Below, in pieces: positions 51,689 to 61,322 of a DNA stretch of 64,000 nt (the stretch's first letter is position 1; every line of letters begins with the position of its first letter). The notes under the pieces were generated by a model. That model was not told the origin of the DNA. It saw only the letters and a list, made by a program, of their open reading frames with translations, and made no database searches. This stretch comes from Euwallacea fornicatus (lineage: Eukaryota; Arthropoda; Insecta; Coleoptera; Curculionidae), in NCBI RefSeq assembly GCF_040115645.1, contig NW_027096078.1, forward strand, positions 124,001 through 188,000. The letters run 5' to 3'. The position numbers and the translations under genes are program-made.

Positions 51689-52800
51689 ATGGAGAAATTT
51701 TCAAGTAGGGAGCTTGCCGATATTCATTTTATTTATGGGTTCTGTAATGGTAATTCGCGAGCCGCCGTAGAAGAGTACAGAAGGAGGTACCCGAGAAGAA
51801 GAATACCTTTTCGATCTGTTTTTAGTCGAGTACATAGAAATTTAATCGAATGTGGTTCTTTTCAACGTTCTCGAGGCCAAGGAAGACCTACAGTAGATTA
51901 CGATTTCGAGGATGTGCTTAATCGAATAGAAGAAAATCCTCAAATTTCTCTAAGAACGCTTGAAAACATTACAAACATACCAAAATCGATCGTAAATACA
52001 GTCGTTAAAATAACAACAGATAAACAGTTATTTCGAATATTAATTTTTAGATAGGAAGAATGACTCGGATGCAGGGATTGCATCCCTTTCACTATAAAAG
52101 GGTTCAAGACTTACGAGAGGAAGATTTTACAGTTAGGATGAATTTTTGCCAGTGGGTTTTGAATCACCAAAATGTTTTACATAATATCTTGTGGTCTGAT
52201 GAGGCTAGTTTTACGAGAGACAAAGCATTTAACATCCATAACACACATTATTGGGAGTATGAAAATCCAAAAGTCGTAAGGAGAACACATTTTCAGCATA
52301 GGTTTTCTGTCAACATTTGGGCAGGTATCATAGGAAATAGATTAATAGGACCAGTTGTATTTCCAAACCGGTTAACAGCACAACACTATTTACATTTTCT
52401 TCAAAATGAGCTGGCAGGCCTATTAGAAGATATACCATTGCATACCCGATTGCAAATGTATTATCAACAAGATGGGGCACCAGCTCACTTTGGAAATAAC
52501 GTGAAAAATTGGCTTGATGAAAAGTTTCCAGGCAGGTGGATAGGAAGAGGTAGTCCAATAACCTGGCCCCCTCGATCACCTGACCTTAATCCCCTGGATT
52601 ATTTTTTTTGGGGCTTTATGTGTAGCATAATCTATGCCACAGAAATAAACACGAGGGAAGAACTGTTGGATAGAATCAACTTAGCTGCTAATCAAATAAA
52701 AGAAAATACGTTTCAAATTTCCCGTGCCTCCCAGAGCATAAAAAAACGATCTAGACTGTGTATCCAACAAAACGGAAACTTATTTGAAAACTTACTTTGA
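51689..52800 (+). pseudogene. Transposase with DD41D-like spacing, one frameshift
   Basis: Transposase for cut-and-paste movement at TA. N-terminal frame (51,689-52,054): MEKFSSRELADIHFIYGFCN with HTH features (GRPTVDYDFEDVL, SLRTLENITNIPKSIVN). A frameshift at about 52,030-52,060 leads to the second frame (to 52,800): TRMQGLHPFHYKRVQDL, first Asp in ILWSDEASF, IWAGIIGNRLIGP, second Asp in YYQQDGAPAHFG and WPPRSPDLNPLDYFFWG. Counting from the Asp of QQDGAPAH to that of NPLDYFFWG gives 41 residues between them, wider than Tc1 DD34E or mariner DD34D and equal to the described DD41D group. Apart from the frameshift the gene is intact. Confidence 0.85.
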
Positions 52801-52881
52801 AAGTGCGTCATTTAAATTTCTTGTTCGTTTTTTATTATTGTTTAATCGTTTTGATGTGTTTAATAAAATATCGCTTTAAGC

Positions 52882-53336
52882 ATCATTTGTATTTGTCATG
52901 CATTGTAATGTTTAAATTCATTTTATTCGAAAACGAAGCGTCCTAGCATCGTGAACCAAGAGTGTCTTTTTTTTCTGGAAGCGTATATGGTTTCATAATT
53001 TTGCATCAGCAACTAAAAAATGGGGCACATAAAAAAAATCTAGCATTTTTTAACCCCGACACTACCCGTGCAGCACGCCTCTGACGAAATAATTTCCATT
53101 CAGCCACATCAGTCAATTGAGGCTTATAAGGTATAAAATCGTACCAAATTTCATAAAGTTATCTTGCACCGTTTTGGAAATATTTCAAAATTACCATCAT
53201 CAGAGTTACGTCTTTAAAGAGGCATACCTCATTAAGGAAGCATTTTCCGACATTGTTTTATTTAAAGTTTTGGTGTTATTTTTTGACCTAATTTACGTTG
53301 TTTAAATATGGTGCTTTAATTTCGGGACACCCTGTA
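52882..53336 (-). repeat. Right terminal inverted repeat, 455 bp
   Basis: Reverse complement of 51,111-51,565, ending CGGGACACCCTGTA before the TA duplicate at 53,337. Confidence 0.93.
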
Positions 53337-53372
53337 TATGTCGGATTGGGAGAACACGTATCCTGGATAGTT

Positions 53373-53873
53373 CCGATCGATCCTTCGTGAAGAACAGACG
53401 TGCCAGATCTCGCTAACTTCGTTAGTTAATAACGCATCGTGTAATTGGGATCCCCCAATAAAGCGAACCGTGACAAATCGGCGAAAACGCGAGTGAAAGC
53501 GACCCAAGTGACCATATACCTGGGTACCCAATCGATCCGACCGCCGAGATTTACTGACCAATCGGGGCACCCGACATTCCTATTGGAGGGTCGCTAAACC
53601 GTTACGGCTAACTGAATCAGGCGAGGCGACCGTCGCCATTGCAAATCGGGCGAGGCGACCGTCGCCATTGCAAATCGGCCGGAATAAATTGGTCAGCGAT
53701 CGATTTACCTACGATAGGTAAAAATCGGACGGAAACCATTATTCACGGACCAAAAGAGGTTACAGGATTCAATTGTGTTTCTAAACACATTAGTTTTTCG
53801 TAAGTACCCCTACTTGACAGGTAAATTATTAGTTTTTTCAGGAAAAAACAAGTATTAATGGTTGGGCCTACAA
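53373..53873 (+). promoter_or_regulatory. J8 5' UTR with tandem repeat
   Basis: Shares GAAGAACAGACGTGCC with the J5 leader. Holds two adjacent copies of a 29-bp unit with core GGCGAGGCGACCGTCGCC (about 53,619-53,677); that core is itself nearly self-complementary. Later comes TTGTGTTTCTAAACACA (53,773 region), then CGTAAGTACCCC and a T-rich tract ending TTTTTTCAG, which resemble a donor and an acceptor splice site. Confidence 0.55.
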
Positions 53874-55228
53874 ATGGCCGAATCAAGATTAGTAGTTGAG
53901 GAAAGGGCAGCCATGGAGCTGCGTAGAGATCCGGAGGCGCTGTTTCAAATGAATCAGCACCTCTACGAGCAAAATATTGAAAAGGATAGGAGGATTACCG
54001 AACTCCAGAGTTTGGTAAAAGACCTTCAAAGAACCAACCAGCAATTGCTGGAATCCATGAAGAGGCTAGAGGAAAAAATGGATCGCATGAGCCCCAGAGA
54101 AGATGAAGTCCAGAGAAAAAAGAAAAAGACCGACGAAACAATCAGAGAAGCTATCGAAGCTGTAATCAGGGATAGCTCAGACGAAGAGATGGAGATGGGA
54201 GAGTTCAACCTCAAACAAATACAGAGGGACCAGAAGAAAGAAAAAAGAATGGCTAAAGAACACCAAAGCGACTTATCAGCAGAAAACAAAACAAAAGAAG
54301 TTCCTGCCACAAACGAAAATAAGCAGGAACAAATGACAGAACAGGCGCGAAGTAAAATTCCGCCAATTGCAATCAAGAACTCCAATGAATGGACCACAGT
54401 TTGCAATAGACTGAGGTCAAAGAAGATCGCCTATAACAAGGCAAAAATGACAGCCCAGGGAGTAGCAGTCACACCAAGCACCACGCCAATGACTACAGAG
54501 CAATAACCAAACTTCTAAATGAAGAAAAAAAGGAGTTTTTCACTTATAGCCTGCCAGAGGATAAAAAAGTCCGGGCAGTAGTAGGACTTCTTCCGGTAAA
54601 CTTGACGGAGGAACAAATAAAAGAAGACCTCATGAAACAAGGGATTGAGACCCACTCAATCCAAAGGATGAAGAGCAGAGTGGATAAAAGAACCCTACCT
54701 CTAGTGCTGGTACAAGTCAGCAAAAATAAAGGAAAAATTTTCTCCATCAACCGATGCTGCGACCTCAGTGTGAGGGTCGAAGCACGAAGGCCTCAAACTG
54801 GACCAAACCAGTGCCACAGGTGCCAACAATTCGGGCACACGCAAAGGTATTGCACAGCAAAACCGAAATGCGTAAAATGCGGAGGAGATCACCATACCGG
54901 TGACTGCAAGAAGACAAAAAATACAGCAGCAAAATGCGCAAACTGCGGCGGCCCGCACCCTGCTAGTTACAGGGGTTGTAAAAAGATGCCACAACCAGCC
55001 AAACCTCAAAAGAAAGAGGAACCAAAAAAGAAAATAGAATTGAAGGAAGCTCCCAAACCAGCACCCTTCAAACCAGGAATGAGCTACGCAGGAGTAGCCA
55101 AATCCAACCAGAACAAAACACAAAAGAAAGAGGAGCCTGTTGATTTTCAACAGGCTCTTAAACAGATGCAAACAATGTACTCAGCAATGAGCGCATTCTT
55201 TGCGAACTTGCCAAAAATACAAGGTTAA
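53874..55228 (+). pseudogene. J8 ORF1: Gag-like protein, one-base deletion
   Basis: Starts MAESRLVVEERAAMELRRDP. Coiled coil (MNQHLYEQNIEKDRRITELQ, LLESMKRLEEKMDRM), RKKKKT, acidic DSSDEEMEM, KIPPIAIKNSNEW. Near 54,485 one base is missing (ACCACGCCAATGAC, where the frame needs one more C), so the gene shifts. The rest (54,490-55,228) has FTYSLPEDKKVRAVVG, the knuckles CHRCQQFGHTQRYC, CVKCGGDHHTGDC and CANCGGPHPASYRGC, and PVDFQQALKQMQTMYSAMSA. TAA overlaps the ORF2 ATG at 55,226-55,230. A single base separates it from an open gene. Confidence 0.88.
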
Positions 55229-56160
55229 TGGATACACACCAAAAAACACTTTCAACATTGCAGATCATATCATGGAATTTAAATGGTATGAAAGGGCGTA
55301 AATATGAATTGCAAGAATTATTAGAACGCCTAAATATCGATATAGCTGCAATTCAAGAAACTAAACTAAAACCAACAGACGATATAAAATCCCAGGCTAC
55401 AAAATCTATAGAAAGGATAATGAAAAGTCGGGAATCCGAGGATCAGCAATTTTAATTAAAAACGGCATTTAGCATATACAACTGCCTCCGATACAGACGA
55501 TCGTCATGGACGCCATTGCAATCGAATTGAACAATACCAGGGGGTGGCTACGAATCACATCGTGCTATCACCCTCCGAAACCGAAATTACTACCTGAAGA
55601 TGTCGAAAAAGCATTGTTCGGTAGAGAAAGCGGTCAATACATCGCAATTGGAGATTTTAATGCCAAATCGCAAAATTGGCATAGTAAAGTAACAAATGAC
55701 AATGGAAGGCAACTTAAAAAGTTACTGGAAAAAAGGGATGACATCACAGTAATGTCATCTGAAGAACCCACTCATTTTTCCGCAAACCGAAATACAGACG
55801 TGTTGGATATGATGCTAATCAGAGATTTAGAAGTCGAAGCTGAAATTAGCGTAATTAATGAAGGATCATCTGACCACAACCCAATAATAGTGGTCTTAGG
55901 AGAAGGAATTCCAACCGAGGACACAATCATTACGAAAAGGACTAATTGGAGGAAATACAAGAAAAACCTGCAAGAAAACCTATCAAAAATCGGCAAACTC
56001 GAAAGTAAAGCCGAAATAGAAAATGCCGTTTCACAACTAGAAACAGACATAAAAGCTGCGCTGGATACAAGCAGAATAATTAGAAGAAAACCTAAGATAA
56101 GAAATTACCTAGCGGGAATTTCCGAGGATACAAAACAACTGATACAGCTAAGAAGACATG
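55228..56160 (+). pseudogene. J8 ORF2, 5' part: APE endonuclease
   Basis: MDTHQKTLSTLQIISWNLNG, IQETKLKPTDD. A one-base loss in an A run at about 55,388 shifts the frame, and TAG at 55,470-55,472 (CAG in J6) follows. From 55,506 it is open: IAIGDFNAKSQNWH, EGSSDHNPIIVVL, down to LIQLRRH where the R1-clade element is inserted. The endonuclease residues are all conserved. Confidence 0.87.
56147..56160 (+). repeat. 14-bp target-site duplication, left copy
   Basis: GCTAAGAAGACATG, repeated at 61,309-61,322 on the other side of the R1-clade element. J6 has this sequence once at the same place in ORF2 (CTAAGAAGGCATG), confirming a duplication of the target. Confidence 0.93.
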
Positions 56161-58075
56161 ACGTCGCCACCACCTACCAAGGAGGAGAAGAAAGGAGACG
56201 GAGTGAATGAGGAAAGGAAGAAGAAGGAGCCGGCTATGGAGCGGGTGCTGAAGGACGAGGAAATGAACCGGGAGGAGCAGGGTGAGAAAGGATGGAGGTC
56301 GCTGACCTCCTCCGGAGATCTACCGGGACAGGGAGTGGCAGTGGAAAACGCGCTGGACCGGGTGGAGGATCTTGAACGGCTACTGAGGACGGGGTACAAA
56401 CTCAGGCAGGATGTGGTGGATGCTATGTCTGGACTGAGGACTGCCCTACGCAGGGCCATGAGGGAGACCACGCCAGGGGAGGATATGGAGAGGCTCAGGG
56501 AGGAAAACAAGGAGCTGAGAAGGAGGATAGCGAAGCAGGAGGAGGAGGCCCTTAGGAAGGGATGCGCTTGCGGAGCCCAAACCCAGGAGGAGAAGGCTGC
56601 CAAACAATGGGAGAGGGTAAAGGGGATGGTCCAGGAGGGGAAGCTGGAGGAAGCGGTGAGGGAGAGGTAGGAGGAATCCCTCTTCAGAACAACTGAGCTT
56701 CTCAAGGGGAACCCGATGGCGGAGGGATACGGAAGCGACCTGGCGGTGCTGGTAGGGGACAAAACCAGTCCACTGATGGACAGGGTGCTGGAGGCACTCC
56801 CGGAGCTGGTGGGGATGGAGGAGGCGGAAGAAGGAGAGGACACTCCCTTCATCATCCAGGCCTTCTGGCGAAGGAAGGAGGGGAAGATGGAGGAAACGAG
56901 AAGGTATGTGTTTTACCATCGGCTGGGCGGGGACGCGGGTCTGAGGGCGGTCTTTGGGGCGCTGCAAAGACTTGTGAAAACCGCCCAGCGGGAGGGTAGG
57001 AGTAGGGTCATGGTGCCTGTGGTGCCTGGGGCGGACCCTGTCAAGCTCCGCAAGCTGGGCGAACTGGCTGCGGAGGGGACGAGGGTCTGTCTGAGGCTCT
57101 ACAGGGCCAGGACGGGGGGGAGCAGGGGGCAGAGGGTCGATCCAGTGGGGAGGAGGCGATCTTCATTGCCAAGGAGAGGGGGGGCAGCTACCGGGAGGCC
57201 CTCAAGAAGGTCAGACAGGCGGGGACCAAGGGAGGGGTATCAGCGGAGGTAGGTACCGTGAGGGAGACGAAGCGTGGAGAGGTCCTCCTCACGGTACCCA
57301 AAGGAGGCAAGGTGGAGGAGGTCAGAAACCTCCTCGCAAGGGAGCTGGGTGGTGAGAGGGTCAGGGGGGGCTGGGGAAGCCATACAGCTTTCAGGTCTCT
57401 GGCTTGGACGGGGTCACAACCAAGGAGGAGTTATTGGGTGCTGTTGCGGCGGCTGCTGGAGTGGAGACGCAGCGGGTTAGGCTGTTGAGCCTCAGGGGTA
57501 GCTTTGGGGGCTGCCAGATGGCCACTATCATGGTGGAGGGTGTGGTGGCCGACAGGATAAGGGCCATCGGGGAGCTCAGAGTCGGCATCAGTAGATGCAG
57601 GGTCAGGGAGAGGGTGGCGAGCGATAGGTGCTTCCGGTGCTGGGCACCAGGGCACCGGGCGGGTGAGTGTCGCGAGGAGGACCGCTCCCAACTGTGCGCA
57701 CGGTGTGCCCAGGGGGGACACAGGGCCGTGCAGTGCAGGGAGGAGCGGTACTGCCCACTTTGTAGGAAGAGGGGGCACAGCGCGGGGGGGCCGGGCTGTA
57801 ACCCTTCCAAGGAAGCAGCGCAGATGGAGGTCCCCGCGGGAGGGGGCAATAGGGCGAGAAGACCAAGGAACCGGGAGGAGTCACCGGATGCACCCGAGAC
57901 CCAGCAGCCGAACCAGGAGATGCCCCCACCGGCGAGGAGAGAGGCAAGGGAAGCGGCAGGACCGATCACCTCCACGCCTACAGAGAGGGAGTTAGAAGAG
58001 GAGGAGGAGTTCAGCAGCATTGTCCGGTCGTTGCTCGCCAAGAGAATCGCTGGGGCAACAGAGGAGGGGAAGTAG
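56158..58075 (+). pseudogene. R1-clade ORF1: Gag-like protein, one stop and two G-run frameshifts
   Basis: The first ATG (56,158-56,160) lies in the target duplication, not in the element. N-terminal half: charged, with a coiled coil (ENALDRVEDLERLLRTG, MERLREENKELRRRIAKQEE). TAG at 56,668-56,670; then the same frame to about 57,110, where a G run (near 57,113) shifts it, and again at about 57,370 (run of seven G). The last frame (57,404-58,075) carries the knuckles CFRCWAPGHRAGEC, CARCAQGGHRAVQC and CPLCRKRGHSAGGPGC, followed by a Pro-rich tail. The knuckle spacing is typical of R1-clade Gag proteins, which bind element RNA and direct it to the nucleus. Confidence 0.87.
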
Positions 58076-58181
58076 CCTAACGGGTGAGTGCGTGAGTGAA
58101 AGGGCGTGGTGGGAAAGAAAAAAAAAAAAAAAAAAAAGAAAAGGAAAGGGAGGAAAAAATAAAAAATAAAATAAAATAGAA
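58076..58181 (+). other. R1-clade inter-ORF spacer, A-rich
   Basis: 106 bp between ORF1 and ORF2, with an A run of about 19 (near 58,119-58,137) and AAATAAAATAAAATA. No coding content. Confidence 0.6.
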
Positions 58182-61123
58182 ATGGAGGGGTCGCGTGGGG
58201 AATTGTGCGTGCTCCAGATCAACCTGGACAGGGGGCGTCTCGCGACGGACCTCTTGCACCAGGAGATCAGGGAGGGATCCGTGGATGTAGTGCTAGGACA
58301 GGAGCGCGGTGGGCAAGGGAACTTCGTGAGGGACAGGTGCGACGACTCTTTCATCTGGTTAGCGCCGGGTGTTGGGGTGCAGTCAATCCACCGGGATCGG
58401 GGGTTCGTGGCGGCGGAGCTGGATGGCATCACTCTAGTCTCTGCGTATTTTTCGCCGAACAAAACCACCGCTGAATTCAGTGCGTGGCTAGGACGGTTAG
58501 AGGAATACGTAAGGGGGCGCGACAGCAGGAGGGTCCTCATTGCAGGGGATCTGAACGCTAAGAGTGGCCGGTTCGGTTCCGTGGTCGGGAACGCTTACGG
58601 ACGGGTCCTGGAGGAGTTTCTGGAAGCTACCGCACTCATCCCCATTAACACCGGGGGTGGGTGGACGTTCAGCAACCGGATGGGCAGTTCCTTGATCGAT
58701 GTCACCAGTCATGGTGACAAGGTTGCGAGTAGGGTGAGAATGTGGAAGATGGAAAATGAGAGGGAGAGCGGAAGCTGTCACAGATATCTCACCTACCGGA
58801 TAAAACCGAGAGGGGAGATAGAAGTGGCAGAGGAGGTGAGAGAACGGGAAAAAGCGAAAGGATGGAAACTAAGCGAGAGAGGGTTAGAGAAAATGAAACG
58901 GTATGTGTTGGAGAACATGCGCACAGGAGAAGCTGAGGATCCCGAGGGGATAGTAAGGGAGATCAGGGATGCCTGTGACGCATGTCTCAGAAAGGAGATA
59001 GAGGGAAATGTAGGAATGGAGTGCATTGGTGGAATGAGGAAACGGCAAGAAAGAGGAGAGATTGTATAAAGGCAAGAAGGAGATGGACAAAAGAAAGAAC
59101 GAAAGGGATAGAAACGAATGCGGAAAGTGAGTATAAGGAAGCACGAAATTCCCTCAAAAAGACCATTTGGGAGTCTAAGAGGGATGCGTGGAAGAGACTG
59201 TGTGAGGAGCTTGAGACGGATGTCTGGGGACTCGGCTACAAAATAGTAACCGGGAAACTTGGTCATCTGAGAACAGCCCCCTTGACGGAATCAGAAATGA
59301 TACGGCAAGTGGACGCGCTCTTTCCGAGCAAACCGTTCATCGAGTGGGAGAAGATGAGTGCGGAGCCGGAACGGATACCAGAGGTGACCGTTGAGGAGAT
59401 CCGGAGCGCAGTCGGGGAACTCAAGAGCCGCAAGGCTCCAGGACCGGATGGATTGAACAACGAGGTGTTGAAGCTATATCTTGGGGAAGTTCCCCAGGGT
59501 ATGGTGGCTTGCGTAAATCGCATCATCACCTCGGGGGAATATCCTAAGGTCTGGAAGAGGACTCGACTCGTGCTCGCGGAGAAACCGAAACGAGATCCGG
59601 GTGCCGAGGCGACGTACCGTCCGATCTGCCTGGTGGACGGCCTCGGGAAGATAGCGGAAAAGGTGATCAAGAGCAGACTGATGTCGGAAGCTCTAGAGCA
59701 TGGTATGATAAATGAGAGTCAGTATGGGTTCGTCAAGGGTAGGAGCACCATGGACGCCATGGCAGCGGTAATGCGAAAGGTGGAAGAGATCAGGGGTAAG
59801 AGTTACAGACACGCGGGCTTCTCCGTTATGGTAACCATCGACGTAAAGAACGCGTTCAACTCAGCGCCGTAGGATCTCATCGACGGAGTGTTGAGGAGGT
59901 CCCCGGTAAGCAGGTACCTGGTGCGTATAGTCCAGTCGTACCTGCAAGATCGGGAGTTAGAGTTGCCAAACGGGGAGGTTCGTTCACTGTCGTGTGGCGT
60001 ACCACAGGGCTCGGTGCTGGGGCCCGTGTTGTGGGACCTGTTTTATGACGGGGTGCTGACAGCGGATTACCCGGTGGGTGTCACTCCGGTGGCATACGCC
60101 GATGATCTAGCGTTGGTAATCACGGCTAAAGATAGGATCACCCTCGAGGCGAGAACCAGGCTAGCAATGGAGCTGGTCTCTGAGACTTTGAGCGGTATGG
60201 GACTGAGCATGGCCACGGAAAAGACCGAAATGGTTCTCCTGGCCGGACGCAGGAAGATTCCGAGCATGAGTCTGAGAGTGGAAGGGGTACTTTACGAAAC
60301 CAAGAGTTGCATAAAGTACTTGGGTGTGTGGTTCGGGAAGGATGCTCGCTTCGGAGAGCATACTAAACGAACGGCTGAGAAAGTGGGCAGGATAATCCAG
60401 AAACTGGAAAGTATCCTGCCAAGAACGAACGGTATTGGGTACGAAAGGAGGAGGGTTTTGGTGATGACGGCATCGTCGGCCCTGCTGTACGCGGCTCCGG
60501 TGTGGGAGGCCGAGCTTGTGTATGGGAAGTACAACGCCATCCTGGAGCGGGTCAATAGGATGATGACTCTAAGGGTGGTGTGTGCTTACAGGACGGCTCC
60601 GGCCGCGGCGGTGTTGGCCTTAGCCAAGATCCCTCCTGTGAGAATAAGGGTGGAAGAAAGGTGTAGGGTGTGGAAGGAGAGTAGATTGGAAACGAGAGAC
60701 TGGGTGATGAGGGAGTGGCAGAAAGAGTGGGAGAAGTATGACGGATGGATTAAAATCTTTATTCCAAACGTCATACAGTGGTGCCAGTGTGAGTGGACGA
60801 GGAGTGATTACGTGTTGACGCAGGTGTTTACCGGACATGGCGTCTTCGGTAAATACCTGTATAGGATAAAAGCCGAGACGAGTGAAAGTTGTTGGTTTTG
60901 TGTGAATGGGGAAGTGGACACTGTAGATCATACGATCTGGGAGTGTCCCGAGTGGGAGAGCTGTAGAGTCGAGGCGAGGAAGGGGGGACTCAACCTGAGC
61001 CGAGATTCTATAGGTAGAGAACTGCTGGAGAGCAAGGACAAATGGGACTTGTTCTCCGGAATGTGTGAAAGTATAATAAACGAAAAAACAAGGAGAGAGA
61101 ATGAAAGAAGAAAAGATGCGTGA
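58182..61123 (+). pseudogene. R1-clade ORF2: endonuclease, RT and CCHC, one frameshift and one stop
   Basis: ATG 58,182 (MEGSRGELCVLQINLDRGRL). Endonuclease: QINLDRG, QERGG, IAGDLNAKSGRFG; the usual SDH triad is read as SCH (GSCHRYL), so the Asp is replaced. A frameshift near 59,000-59,020 leads to VHWWNEETARKRR and the RT: RKAPGPDGLNNEVLKL, YRPICLVDGLGKIAEKV, YGFVKGRSTMDA, TIDVKNAFNSAP. TAG 59,870-59,872 follows, at a Trp position of the clade. Then CGVPQGSVLGPVLWDLF, catalytic YADDLALVIT (about 60,096), IKYLGVWFGKDARF and the terminal knuckle CWFCVNGEVDTVDHTIWEC. Ends at 61,123. Three small lesions only. Confidence 0.9.
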
Positions 61124-61308
61124 ATGCTGGATGGACGACCGAGGCCCCAAAGGAAAACCGGAGAGGTATGCTGGGGCAGAAGAGGGAAGGTGGTTTTAGT
61201 GGGTAGGCGGGCGACGTACTGGTCGGTCGAATCCCACACTACCAGGGCGATCCTGGTGTCTTTCGAAGTTTCCCACCTCCTCGCAAAAAAAAAAAAAAAA
61301 AAAAAAAA
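61124..61308 (+). other. R1-clade 3' UTR and A tail
   Basis: 161 bp of untranslated sequence, then 24 A. Related 3' UTRs serve in RT binding; no obvious structure was worked out here. Confidence 0.65.
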
Positions 61309-61322
61309 GCTAAGAAGACATG
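61309..61322 (+). repeat. 14-bp target-site duplication, right copy
   Basis: GCTAAGAAGACATG, identical to 56,147-56,160. Confidence 0.93.

Larger units (their letters stand above)
51111..53336 (+). mobile_element. Tc1/mariner-superfamily DNA transposon with 455-bp inverted repeats
   Basis: Flanked by TA on both sides (51,109-51,110 and 53,337-53,338). Ends are TACAGGGTGTCCCG ... CGGGACACCCTGTA. The two ends are inverted repeats of about 455 bp that pair base for base where I compared them; a 62-codon stretch translates identically in both arms. Between them lies one transposase gene. Total 2,226 bp. Such perfect arms indicate a recent insertion. Confidence 0.93.
56161..61308 (+). mobile_element. 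R1-clade non-LTR retrotransposon inserted in J8 ORF2
   Basis: Bounded by the 14-bp duplication; ends with an A run of 24 (61,285-61,308). It encodes an ORF1 with three CCHC knuckles and an ORF2 with an APE endonuclease, RT and C-terminal CCHC, the layout of R1/TRAS/SART-type elements. GC-rich compared with its host element. There is no visible 5' UTR: coding sequence begins at the first base, so a small 5' truncation is likely. 5,148 bp. Confidence 0.92.

Noticed and set aside
56148..56855. A 235-codon minus-strand frame opposite the R1-clade ORF1, very Ser/Pro-rich.
   Set aside because: Antisense shadow of a charged, coiled-coil coding region; composition typical of such shadows.
3711..59872. 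Many stop codons look like TGG changed to TAG or TGA (3711, 3792, 26,456, 32,145, 46,540, 50,528, 50,765, 59,870), as if plus-strand G-to-A editing or stop-codon recoding were at work.
   Set aside because: By comparison with sister copies at least five other stops are C-to-T (19,208, 20,273, 41,870, 45,974, 55,470) and several are transversions. Ordinary transition decay explains the set; the excess is too small to claim editing or recoding.
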